A stretch of 64,000 nt of DNA from positions 95,001-159,000 of the forward strand of contig JAJAGP010000429.1 in assembly GCA_025084515.1 (NCBI GenBank), given 5' to 3'. The notes under the pieces are model-generated. The model had not been told where the DNA came from. It worked only from the letters and a program-made list of their open reading frames with translations, and searched no databases. A program made the translations under genes and the position numbers. This DNA is from Ancistrus triradiatus (taxonomy: Eukaryota > Chordata > Actinopteri > Siluriformes > Loricariidae). Below, one piece after another: positions 53,311 to 63,543 of the stretch (the stretch's first letter is position 1; each line of letters starts with the position of its first letter).

Positions 53311-53744
53311 TATATTAACTTCTTTGGTTTATGATCAATTCACAACACTGTGTGGGTGTTTTGGTCATCCTAGAAAATAATATTCAAGTACCAGATGTGT
53401 GGTTTTGCCTCAGCTACTTCAAACAAGGTGTTTAAATAGCAGAGGGTGTGATTAAATGAAGAAGTGTGGGACAGGTGAAAGAAATGTATCCACACCGAGC
53501 CGATTCATGGGCATTTGGGGGGAGTGGGACATCAGAAGAAGGCCTTTCCCTTTGCTGTCCTGTGCCAGCCAGTACAGACATGCTCATTCATTCATATATA
53601 TATACCTTTTGTTTCCATCTTGGTGTGTATTGCTGTTGGTTTTAGCCAAGATTTATTGATATTAACTTACTGATAGTACAGGTTCGACCCGTTTTCTGAT
53701 GTTTCACTTTATATTTCCACTTCATGACTGGAAACGGATAATAA
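53311..53744. other. Unassigned sequence
   Basis: No feature recognised. Confidence 0.4.
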
Positions 53745-54130
53745 ACAAATAGACAGACAGCAAAAACCGTATTCTGAATTTTGCATTTCAATCTTTCCCC
53801 AGGCAAGAGATGCGCAATACGATACTCTATACTCCATAATAGATGCTGGGTATCCGGGCAGCCACTAGCTGACTGAGCTGAGCAGCAGTGCCCTCAGTCT
53901 CTCAATGGACTAACCCTTTTTTGTTTTCGTTTTTTCACTTTCAATACATCATTCAATAACTTAAATTTGATATTAAACATAAGCTTTGTGTTAATGATTT
54001 TGCCCAGCTGTAAGTTAGGGCTAGGCGGTATGGCCAAAAATTTGTATCACGCCATTTTTAAGGACTGTACTGGTTTCATGTACATCATGGTGCAGCTTAC
54101 TCTATCTGCCTGGAGTAAATGGAATATACA

Positions 54131-54330
54131 CAGGGGGTCCTCGAATTACGGCGTTGATCCGTTCCTACTTCGCGTCGTAAACCGATTTTCGGTGTAAGTC
54201 GAAGTTCGAGTTATGACGTTTACGACGCAAGACCACTTAAGTCGAAACAAGGCTTTATACAGTAAATGGGAGATGTGTCGTAACCACGAAACGTCGTAAC
54301 TCGAGACTGTCGTAACCCGAGGACTACCTG
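54131..54330. mobile_element. 200-bp TA-flanked palindromic MITE
   Basis: CAGGGGGTCCTCGAATTACG at the left and CAGGTAGTCCTCGGGTTACG inward from the right. TA follows at 54331-54332, CA precedes. It is full of GTCGTAA/TTACGAC repeats and non-coding. Probably mariner-type. Confidence 0.85.
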
Positions 54331-54354
54331 TATGGTTATCTATTAGAAATTCAC

Positions 54355-54510
54355 CGAATGCTCCATTACAAAATATAGCAGGGGCTGCTGGCTTGCGCCT
54401 GGTTCTGGGTTGTTGCTGGCTTTAACTTTAGCCTCTTTGACTTTGTCAAACTCCGCATATTCAGCGGGGCAATGCTGTTTTAAACGTGTTATTAAATCTG
54501 TTTTTCCGAT
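54355..54510 (-). pseudogene. hAT transposase BED-finger region remnant
   Basis: The minus strand reads GKTDLITRLKQHCPAEYAEF, then DKVKEAKVKASNNPEPGASQ and QPLLYF. The LxxHLKxxHPxEYxEF part is the end of the BED zinc finger of Ac-like transposases. The rest of the protein is not found. Confidence 0.75.
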
Positions 54511-54772
54511 CGTTTCATTTTGTGTTCAAAATGAATCACTAACTCCTTAGTAGTGTCCCAAGTCCATCATCAGTAAAGCCGTATTTAGGAAACCTATTTA
54601 GTTGACTAGCTAAGTAGCACTCAAAACACAGCCAAAACATACAACGCTTCCTTATCGTGTCAGCAAACAAACCCTTAAACATTCCTCTCAAACAAACCAT
54701 CAAATGCCTGAAACTTTGAAGTTAGTAAAAGCACTGTGCTGTTCATGTGGTTGACGGCACAGAATCGGTTAT

Positions 54773-55180
54773 ATGAGACCGCCTGAAGCCGATCACACTA
54801 AAACCGGCCGAATCCGTTATATGTATATAGTGAAGGCTTTGATTACTACAAGGTTTACTTCACCCCACAAAATTACAAAATCAGAATGCATGAAACAGTT
54901 GCCGAATGGAAACAGATTTGATTGTGCAATGTGCTTAAAAGAGAAAGGTGCCTATTTTTGGCTGAGGCATTTTCACTCTGGTAAGACATCCCCCGAATTC
55001 TGTGAGTTAATCAGTACTCTGAATCAGTCTCCAAAGAGAGCAGAATATTATATCATTATCTCCCTATTTGTTAGAGCTGTGTTTCCGCTACGCACCAGTA
55101 TGGAAGTATATGAAAAATGCATACTGTACGGGAAATTAACACCGGTGTACCGGTTGAACCAGTATACCACCCAGCACTAA
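54773..55180 (+). other. 135-codon open frame in a hAT relic, not called as a gene
   Basis: Open from ATG at 54773, but it extends into the right TIR of the hAT element, is antisense to the transposase orientation and has no family motif. Probably chance. Confidence 0.3.
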
Positions 55181-55247
55181 TGTAAGAGTTTTAAGCATAT
55201 TTATGGTAGGCTATTCTATGAAAACTAAACATTGAATACCAAGATAT

Positions 55248-55260
55248 GGGGGGGGGGGGG
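55248..55260. repeat. G13 tract
   Basis: Thirteen G, then TT and seven more G. Confidence 0.95.
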
Positions 55261-55268
55261 TTGGGGGG

Positions 55269-57284
55269 GACAAGATTTGGAAACAGAGACTCATTCATTA
55301 AGCTGTAACTTGATTCAGCAAGCACCTAATGTGACAGCTTTGTTTACTTTCTTTTTATTACAAGCCATAAGGAGACCATTTCTTACACATACAGTAGACT
55401 AGATATGAAGGTACTGAATTCTGATGACTAGAATGGGTCCCAAGGTTAAAATCATTCTCAATGCTGTATGAAGTGATGGCCAATACAGACATCCTCAGAG
55501 AGGCAACAGAAATTACAGTGAGACAAGTTACACATCACATCAATGGCATGATAGCTGGACTTTTTGGGATTGTGTTCTTTTAACCTTCAGTATTCAACCA
55601 TCTAGAATACTAGGGGAAGCTTGCACTGAAAGAGTTAAGTGATTCCATTCTCTGTCATCACAGCCAATGACAGCAACTATACCAATGATTTCCCTAATGG
55701 GAGAAACTCTGGAAGGACAATCATAGGAAACCGAAACGGCAAAGGAAGGCATTAAAGAAAGGCATTAAAATAGCGCAGTGTCAAAGGTTAATCAGAAAGC
55801 ATTTCTGATTCATCATTTTATCACGGGTGTGGCAAGAAGTAAAATAATACATGGTTAGTTATTTTGTGCCGACCTGTACTGACTAAGAGGAAATTTAAAG
55901 ATGGGCAAAAATCACTGTTCTTTTATTCAAAGGTTCAGACAAAGAATTCATTATCCAGTGTATTTTACTACTAGCGGTGTTTGAGAGCCCTGTAGGATAA
56001 AGTGGGTTATCAAAATGTCAAACAGAAAGGCTTCGAAATTGTGAATTTATTGAATATTCCATTTGCTGCTCCAACATAAAGAGTGCAATCCTCCAGCACA
56101 ATCAGCACTCATTGATCTTAAGCCCAAATGAGCAACCAGACCAAATTTATTCCACATCACTGAGCCATAAAGATATTTGAATTCTCTTGTGGCTGTGGTA
56201 TCCCAGTCTTTCACTTGTGCTACTGACCCAGTTAACTTCCCTTCAGGACCTCCAAGACATCACGTGAAAAGATGGAGACAAAGTTTCCAAAGTCGCCGTC
56301 CCTCTTCTTATTCGGCATGCTCTCCAACGCATGCAAACACATCTGAAATTCCCATGGGCTTTCTCTCAGCCTCACTGCGTTTGAACTATGACCTCCCTGA
56401 CCCTTAAGGCCAGGGGCGCTCCTAATCTCTCAGCTGTGGGTGTCCAGTGTTGTTCAAACCACACAAACTTAACATGGGTGCATTAACATTCACGCTCTCG
56501 TCGGTCGGCCTCTCTTACAGTTACTGCTATTCAGAACGGAGATAATGTCCGATAGCAAGTCCCGAGCCAGTGAATGCCACCAATGGTTCATAGAGGATCC
56601 TCGGCACAATAGGAGTGTGGGAACCAATTCAGCATCACAATAAATGCTGTCCACTGGTATCTCCAAGACAGACTCCATCACAGACGTTGCTCTGCATTCT
56701 CCATCGATACCACAAACGTCAGTTAGCACTGATAATCTCTTATTATTACAATGATATACAACAGTTAAACCACCTCTTAAAAAGCACAGCCTTTCAAATA
56801 TTTGAAAGAGAAAATTATCCATGCATCTTGCTATTGTTTCAGACAGAGCCTGAAGCATCATGTCAGAACAATTCCAAGACCGAACATCCAACTTAAAGCC
56901 TTATTTACTATGACATACCATGCAATGAACTCCAGGAACAAGAAATAATGATAGATATCCAGATATTGAAATAACAATGATCATCACTCCTTTTGCAGGA
57001 GAGGCTCTTGCATAAGCATTGACGGAATTTCAGTCTAACCTAGTTAACTGTACCAGGGGACAGCCGTGGAGACATTAAAAAGCAATAATACACACACAAA
57101 AAAAAAAGCACACCCAGAGGGAAATGTCAGATTGCTGCAAAACTCAGCTTGCAGTTCTGTCACAGGGAGATACGTAAATGATTACAGGTGAGTTTCTTGC
57201 CACAAGATGGCATAAACTGTTTCCCCCAGTACTCTATAAAAACTCTCAGGGTACTACTCTTGGGTAGTATACCTCTTTTTCAGA
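55269..57284. other. Unassigned sequence
   Basis: No SINE, TIR or exon found. The minus-strand frame at 56490-56891 (133 codons) has no family motif and overlaps a plus-strand frame of similar length. Confidence 0.4.
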
Positions 57285-57470
57285 GTTCGTTGACTGCTAG
57301 GCATGCCTCTATGACAAATTTGCTTACAGCTGGGCCTGTAGATCTTCCACACTCATAGGTGGCCAAAGCTGCCATCCCAGCTGGTCCCATAAATGCTCAA
57401 TTGGCGATAAATCTGGCAACAAGGCAGGTCAAGAAAGTGTTGCAACCTAGCGGAGCCATTCCTGGGAAAC
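57285..57470 (-). repeat. Tc1-like transposase relic
   Basis: GCTGGTCCCATAAATGCTCA then ATTGGCGATAAATCTGGCAA is the reversed Tc1 C-terminal coding region signature. No termini. Confidence 0.5.
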
Positions 57471-57686
57471 CCGCTAAAAAAAGTTTATATAATGCTGCCA
57501 AGTTATCGGATTTCTGCTACGCAATCAACCAATAATCTCACAAAAAGATGACATTAAAATTTAATATTAAATAATGAAATTCTACATTTTCTCAACTATA
57601 TACAGAGTTTCTTTACAAAATGTTTGATAGCGGTTTATTCTGTGGTGCAACTAATTTAGGGTTGCCAGAAAAAAAACAAAAAACTA

Positions 57687-57690
<4 letters not shown>

Positions 57691-57776
<86 letters not shown>
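57691..57776. repeat. (AT)43 microsatellite
   Basis: Uninterrupted AT run of 86 bp. Confidence 0.98.
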
Positions 57777-57782
<6 letters not shown>

Positions 57783-57890
57783 TCTCACAATTAAAAAATA
57801 AAAAATAAAAATAAAAAAAGAGGCCAAAAAAACCAAGTCTTCAGATAGGCAAACCTGGCAACCGTGTCAGGTTAGGAAACCAGGTAACTG

Positions 57891-58078
57891 ACATTTACAG
57901 CATTTAGCAGACTCCCTTATCCAGAGCAACTTACAGTTGGTACAGTCTTACAATCCAAGCAATTGTGGGTTAAGGGTCTTGCTCAAGGACCAAACAGTGG
58001 CAGCTTGGCAGAAGCAGGATTTGAACCCTGGACCTTCTGGTCCATAGGCCAGTACCTTAACCACTAGGCTACCACTAC
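57891..58078 (-). mobile_element. V-SINE copy 6
   Basis: Tail ACATTTACAGCATTTAGCAG to head CCACTAGGCTACCACTAC. Inserted in the MITE. Confidence 0.9.
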
Positions 58079-58176
58079 CAACTGTCCCAACTCCTAACTG
58101 GTGTACATGTTAGGAGTAACCTGATTACTGAGGTCAAATCCAGCTCTCTTTATAAGATTTCTTAATCTGAATTCTA

Positions 58177-58368
58177 CTGTAGTAGCCTAGTGGTTAAGGT
58201 ACTGGACTCTGGACCAGAAGGTCCAGGGTTCAAATCCCATCTCTGCCAAGCTGCCACTGTTGGGTCCTTGAGCAAGACCCTTAACCCACAATTGCTTGGA
58301 TTGTAAGATTGTACCAATTGTAAGTCGCTCTGGATAAGGGCGTCTGCTAAATGCTGTAAAATGTAAAC
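58177..58368 (+). mobile_element. V-SINE copy 7
   Basis: Head CTGTAGTAGCCTAGTGGTTA to tail GCTAAATGCTGTAAAATGTA. Opposite in orientation to copy 6 and about 100 bp away, making an inverted SINE pair. Confidence 0.9.
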
Positions 58369-58425
58369 TTGAACAATCAGATAATTGAGAAATCCAACTA
58401 TGAACGGATTATAAGTGCATGTAAA

Positions 58426-59759
58426 CAGTGTTGTGGTGAGAAAAAGCCAAGATGTTATCACAAATATCAGCGAGAACGTTTGTCAAGCAATCAGATTATC
58501 ACGTCGGAACTAACTGTTGTACAATACTTGATTATTCCTTAGAATTGCCCGATCATGTCTGCATGTCAAAGCCATGCATTGGGTCAGTTTCACAAACAAA
58601 TATCATCCAACCAATCCCTTTGAGCCAGCTTCTTTTCAAAGTACTGTCTGGTTCAAACAGTCCTAAATTAAACTGTCTGTTTGTTTGCGTAACTATCTTG
58701 CGCACGTTTTTAAGCCTTCAAAAAGCTACACTACGCACATGTGTGGGTTGAAAAAAAAAAATCAGATTTTTTTTGTTCTGTTTTGTTTTTTTTGTGGTTG
58801 AGTCCATTGCGCTGTTGTGTGTCTGAATGGAAAAGGAATCATCAGGTCATGTTGGTTAGGCTGCGCTGAAAAAGGCAATTACGCAGAATTGCAGGGTAAA
58901 CACTTCTAAAGGTTTTTGTATAAGGGGGAGAAAAAACATAAAAAGTCAACCCCAGACCTCCAAGTGTTAAGAAAGCCAAAAAGCGTCATCGTGATTAATT
59001 ATGCAGCCATTGTACAAGCCACACCACGTTGAAACAAATGTCTGTATACTTGCCCCTTATTTACATATCATTTCAACAGACACGCCCCAGTTCATCCTCA
59101 TATGCATATATAAGACAGTCCGACTCTCGGAGGCCGAGCAGTATTAAGCCAGAGAAAAGAAAGTATTTGGCTGGTTATGCTCAGCAAGTTCAAAGGAGAC
59201 TAGACAAAAGGAACTGAATTTTGGTTTTTTCCAAGGTTGCCACAAGTAAAGCTTGTTGCCTCAGATGAGACATTAAAGAAAAACGAATAAAAAAACCTGG
59301 ATTAAAATAACAGCAGCTGTAACGGTTTTATTGGAGAAATGGATGAGCCAAGAGGTTTGAGGTCCTTTTATTACTGGAGTAAATGGTGTCATGTTGTATA
59401 TAAGCGTTTATTATGGATGTTAAGGCTCGCACAAAAGATCACAGAGCGCCAGGAAAATGACTGCTTCACATGCGAGCACGGCCTCTGGAGCTGCTAAATC
59501 TGAAGTGATTGTGTCTCAAATATTTTATAGTCACTGCTCCATTGAAGGATGAACCAGCTCAAGTAAGTTTCAAGTCTGCAAATTGTCAGCCAGCTTTAGA
59601 AATGATATGTTGACACTTAACTTGCATTACACTTACAGCATCTAACAGATGCCCCTATCCATAACAGACATCAAGTATTGACTAACGATCAACTTGTGGA
59701 TCTCAAACCCAAGCAAACTGTTCTCAAACTTTCTTCCTAACTCAGTCCTCCTCCATCTC
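58426..59759. other. Unassigned sequence with a SINE tail scrap
   Basis: At 59625-59665, ATTACACTTACAGCATCTAA then CAGATGCCCCTATCC is a diverged V-SINE tail. Nothing else recognised. Confidence 0.45.
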
Positions 59760-60150
59760 ACCTACATCATCTCTTACGGCTGAGAACTCCACGACCCATT
59801 TTGCACAAACTGTGATCAACATTCACTCATCGTTCTGTAATTCAGCCGAGGTGGAGCAAACCCATGCTCACTGCTCGACTTTAACATTTCGACTGCTGAC
59901 TGAGGATGAAGTGATGACACTAATGAGCACAAATCATCCCATGATCTGTCTACTGTATCCAGTATCATCCACACCTCTCCACGCAATTGCCACAAGTCAT
60001 TTGTTCGCCAAGAAGAGTAACTGCTTGGTACCAGTCAGTTTGGCAGCAAGGTGCGTCACTGTACAGAAAGCTCTCCTCACAATACATGAAACACTTCAAC
60101 AGAGAGAAAAACTTATCTTCAGTACTTGTGCTTCTGGATCTGCTTGCTGT
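59760..60150 (+). pseudogene. L2-type LINE reverse transcriptase fragment (5' part)
   Basis: The plus strand reads HFAQTVINIHSSFCNSAEVE, then LLTEDEVMTLMSTNHPM and SSTPLHAIATSHL, like the region just before the RT fingers in fish L2 LINEs (SEDEVLxLL..NHPTTCPLDPIPS). Then come VPVSLAAR, HETLQ and, after a frame change, LSSVLVLLDLLA, equal to the RT VLLDLSAAFD motif. V-SINE copy 8 follows. Confidence 0.7.
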
Positions 60151-60154
60151 ACTT

Positions 60155-60260
60155 GTCTTGCTCAAGGACCCAACAGTGATAGCTTGGCAGAGGTGGGATT
60201 TGAACCCTGCACCTTCTGATCCATAGTCCAGTACCTTAACCACTAGGCTACCACAGCCCC
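60155..60260 (-). mobile_element. V-SINE copy 8, tail missing
   Basis: V-domain GCTCAAGGACCCAACAGTGA to head CACTAGGCTACCACAGCCCC. The LINE-like tail is absent. It abuts the L2 fragment directly. Confidence 0.85.
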
Positions 60261-60262
60261 AT

Positions 60263-60600
60263 GGTCTGATTGTTCAAATGGTTGTGTAAACAACATAATC
60301 CTATTTCTAAGATCGGATTAAGGTCTAGAAATCAGATTAAGAAAACCAACACAGACAGCTGGATTTTAGCTCAATAAACAAACTTCTCAGTGCACGTATA
60401 CCCTCTATTTCAGTTGGGCTTCTCAGTCTGCGCAGACACGCAAACATAACCTGACAAAAGTGAAAAGCTGTCCCAGAAACTGCTTACAAAACCAAACAGT
60501 TGACAGGTCCGCTTATACTTTTGGGCTTGTTTCACAGACCGATTTGCTTATTTCTCTCAGAATCTGGCAACCCTGGAATAAAATGTAGCACGTTCTGGCT
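60263..60600. repeat. MITE fragment (TGCACTTAATAATCC family)
   Basis: GGTCTGATTGTTCAAATGGT, GGATTAAGGTCTAGAAATCA, GACAGGTCCGCTTATACTTT and CTGGCAACCCTGGAATAAA match the family in order. The far half is lost. Confidence 0.65.
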
Positions 60601-61324
60601 GTCAAACACGTGGGAAGCTCTGAGTTCAAATGCCTCTTCACTGGAACAATTCGGACATTGAACGGTCCTTTTGAAATTTGGTTTTGCCCCCAAATTCGAA
60701 CGAAAATTCCGACTTTGATCATCAACACCTTGAATAAAACGATCTTCCAAAGACGATGCACCAATATGGTATGTCAATCACCACAGAGCCCAAAAAAGAA
60801 GAAGAACAAGGGCTCGATCACAGAAATATGTATTATTTTATACACAGGTGCAATTTCAGACACCCCCCTCAGTCTCGGCACCACAGTGGCGTCCCAGTGA
60901 TGTGTCAAAAAAAAAGTGGATATAAGGGTTTGCTTATATTTTCACTCAGTTCATGTCTTTATGTTTCAGTTATTTCATGTATTTATTGATTATTATTATT
61001 ATTTATTACATTCCTTCTCTTTATTCATGCTTTTCATCATTAATTACATAAGAATACAGGCGTTAAAAACAGCCATTTTGGAGGTCGGAAAGTAATGAAT
61101 TAATTAAAAGAAATTAATCCTATTCATTAGTTCTTATGGTGAAATTTGATTCTGACTGAACAAATATTTCTGAACAGCCTTCTGGAAGCAATTAAGTTCG
61201 AATTCCGAGGTTCCACTATACATGCTTGAAGAAATGAAGAATTCCATTATTTAATTAAGTCTGAATTCTGCTCAGAGCCCATGGCTTCTCGTATCACTGC
61301 TATGCAGACTTTACTTTATTCCCT
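60601..61324. other. Unassigned sequence
   Basis: No feature recognised. It lies between two pieces of L2-like LINE. Confidence 0.4.
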
Positions 61325-61850
61325 CCATCCACCTCCCAAATTTCAAAACAGGTATCCGACTGCCTTTCTGATATCTCTTCCTGGATGGGAAAACACCATC
61401 TGAAGCTCAACCCGGACAAGACTGAACTGATCTACCTCCCAGCAAAGAACTTCCCGACACTGGACCTCTGAGTCAACCTAAACGGCGTCACCGTCCAGCC
61501 AGCAAAGAATTTTGGCATGATTTTGGACAACAAATGTTTCTAACCACATCACATCAACCACCAGATCTTACGGACATCTTCTGCCCAACATCAGAAGAAT
61601 AAATCCTTTAGTGATCACAGAAGCCATTCAGATCCTCATACATGCTCTCATCATTACTGCACTGTTTTGCTTGCTGGTCTGCCTTCATGTGCCACTGCTC
61701 CACTACAAAGCATTTAGAACTCAGCAGCCTGTCTGGCTCACAACCTACTAAAGCTCTCATGTCGCTCCTTTACTGAGATCACTCCACTGGCTTCCTGGAA
61801 CCAGGATCAAATATTAAAACACAGCAACATAGATCACATTTACTCCGATA
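61325..61850 (+). pseudogene. L2-type LINE reverse transcriptase fragment (3' part)
   Basis: It reads VSDCLSDISSWMGKHHLKLN, PDKTELIYLPAKN, a stop, VNLNGVTVQPAKNFGMILDN (the RT thumb region), then HCTVLLAGLPS, LQSI and NSAACL, and lastly HWLP-like TPLASWNQDQILK. This order is diagnostic of L2/Rex-like fish LINEs. Stops and a frame change break it. Confidence 0.85.
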
Positions 61851-61854
61851 TCAA

Positions 61855-62870
61855 GTCATTTGGTGTGTCAAAAGGTAAAAAAAATAATAAATAAAACACT
61901 AAAAAGTCCAATGCATTGCCATTTCTGTTAACTTGATGCCAATTGTATGATAATAACCAGGGAAAAGTTACAATGTACAGATGATCATTGCTATATACAG
62001 ATGAGGTCAACATCCTTGGCATCCTTGATTGTCTAGTATAAAAGGTCAATATCTTCAAAACTAAGTGTACCAACGTTGTATCATTAGAACATTTTAAAAC
62101 AAAGTTCAGTGTTTTAAGAACACTGACATTTTGTCTGTGATCACAGGAATCATGATAGATAGATGGATATAACATTGGGTTATCTTTACCATATCGCCCA
62201 CCCCTAGATTCAACCCCAGTTTTCTTACACTTGGGAGCACATTCCGCTCTAAAATTCTCTGATAATCCTCTGACTTCATTGTTCCTGCAACATCTTCAAT
62301 GCCTCCAGTCCCAGAGGCTGCAAAGCAGCTCCACAACATTATAGATCCTTCACCTCCATGTTCCACTGTACGTTTTCTTTACAGGCTTAATTTTGTCACC
62401 TATAAACATAATGCTGGTGTGCATTGTCAGAGAGCTTTAGTTAGGTTTTATTTGTCTTTAGACCATTTTCAGAGAAGGATTTGTTAGTTTGTCCAAGTAA
62501 ATTTTGGCAAATTTCAGTCACTCATTTTTATGTCTTTCATTAAGCAGTGGAGAACTTGTTGGCCTCAGGTTCCTTAAACGATGTACGTCGCTTCTTTGCC
62601 ACTTTTCGAACCGACCTTCATTTGGTTGTCTCATCAATACTCCTCTTCCCACCATGTTCTGGAAGTTTCTTGACTGTTCCCTGACAAGCAAACTTGTTGA
62701 TAACCGTTGAAACCAGGATGCCAAGGTCTTTGGAGATAATCTTGTACCCTTTAGACTGCTTGTGCTTTGTGATAATAAAAGTTGATCTGGTCTGCTCAGA
62801 TTGGGAATAAACCGAAACAGGGAATGTGTTTGTCATTTCTTATTTGCGTCTTGTGTTTTCTGTTTCAAAC
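61855..62870 (-). mobile_element. Tc1-like transposon relic (copy F)
   Basis: Recognised from its transposase. Termini are too degraded to place, so the ends are approximate. Confidence 0.65.
62106..62836 (-). pseudogene. Tc1 transposase pseudogene (copy F)
   Basis: From the N-terminal side: KHKQSKGYKIISKDLGILVS and KLPEHGGKRSIDE (HTH). Then, in another frame, VGRGVLMRQPNEGR and RFEKWQRSDVHRLRNLRPTS. Then MEHGGEGSIMLWSCFAASGT, GGIEDVAGTMKSEDYQRILE and RNVLPSVRKLGL, matching the WGCFAASGTG block between the catalytic Asps. The second Asp and Glu regions are not found. Confidence 0.8.
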
Positions 62871-63479
62871 ATACGAGCTACACATATATACAAGCAGTTT
62901 ATCTAACCACTATTCAGGGGTGCCATCATGCTCACCGCATCTGTACCAATGCAAACTTGGCTAACTTGCCTGCTATTTATGTTAAATCACCATTCAAGTA
63001 TTCCTCAGGCCTTTTCTCAGCTACGCATCAGTGTGGTTGAACCAGTGGTTGCAAAGTTGAATTTCAGGTCTTCATTTGTTCAATTTTAACCAGTCAAACT
63101 TAAAATAAAGGTTAGTGTCCACTCTCTGGCACTGTCTGTACTTCCTGTAATATGAACATGCTGTACAAAGCTGAAAATGTCTTGACAGCAATATGGACAC
63201 GTTCATTAGAAATTTGAATTGCTTTTCCACCTCCATTAATTCTTCTCCACACACAATGGAGAAGGGCACAGCTGTACCCCTCTGCCTGCCAATCAGTCAT
63301 ATTGGCACAAACATGCATAAAAAAGTGATTTAACACTCAAGCAAGCATTACTTTCCATGGATGGGAAATGAAGAACAAATGAACACTACAGAATGATATT
63401 AAATGCATTAATTTTGTTCATGCTATGATAACTGATGACTTAGTTTAGTTCATGCCTTTGCTTAAGTGGTCTAAAATGG

Positions 63480-63482
<3 letters not shown>
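62871..63482. other. Unassigned sequence
   Basis: No feature recognised. Confidence 0.4.

Positions 63483-63539
<57 letters not shown>
63483..63539. repeat. (AT)28 microsatellite
   Basis: Uninterrupted AT run of 57 bp. Confidence 0.98.

Positions 63540-63543
<4 letters not shown>

Larger units (their letters stand above)
54013..55183 (-). mobile_element. hAT-like transposon relic nested in repeat X
   Basis: Termini TTAGGGCTAGGCGGTATGGC at the left and TTAGTGCTGGGTGGTATACT read inward from the right. Flanking duplication core TGTAAG. It contains a MITE (54131-54330) and a transposase scrap. Confidence 0.8.
53745..55240. repeat. Dispersed repeat X, copy 3, split by a hAT element
   Basis: Homology with copy 1 runs to TTTTGCCCAGCTGTAAG (54012) and resumes with TGTAAGAGTTTTAAGCATAT (55184 onward). 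The intervening 1.17 kb is a hAT element, with TGTAAG as the core of the target duplication. Confidence 0.75.
57485..58425. mobile_element. MITE (TGCACTTAATAATCC family) carrying two SINEs and an (AT)43 array
   Basis: GGGTTGCCAGAAAAA, CCTGGCAACCGTG, TATAAGATTTCTTAATCTGA and GGATTATAAGTGCATGTAAA keep the order of 5720-6307. It has been inflated by the array and SINEs 6 and 7. Confidence 0.7.

Noticed and set aside
57620..57808. Open frame of Ile-Tyr repeats
   Set aside because: Artefact of the (AT)43 array.
59812..60219. 135-codon plus-strand frame as an independent gene
   Set aside because: Its first part is an L2 reverse transcriptase fragment and its end is antisense V-SINE.
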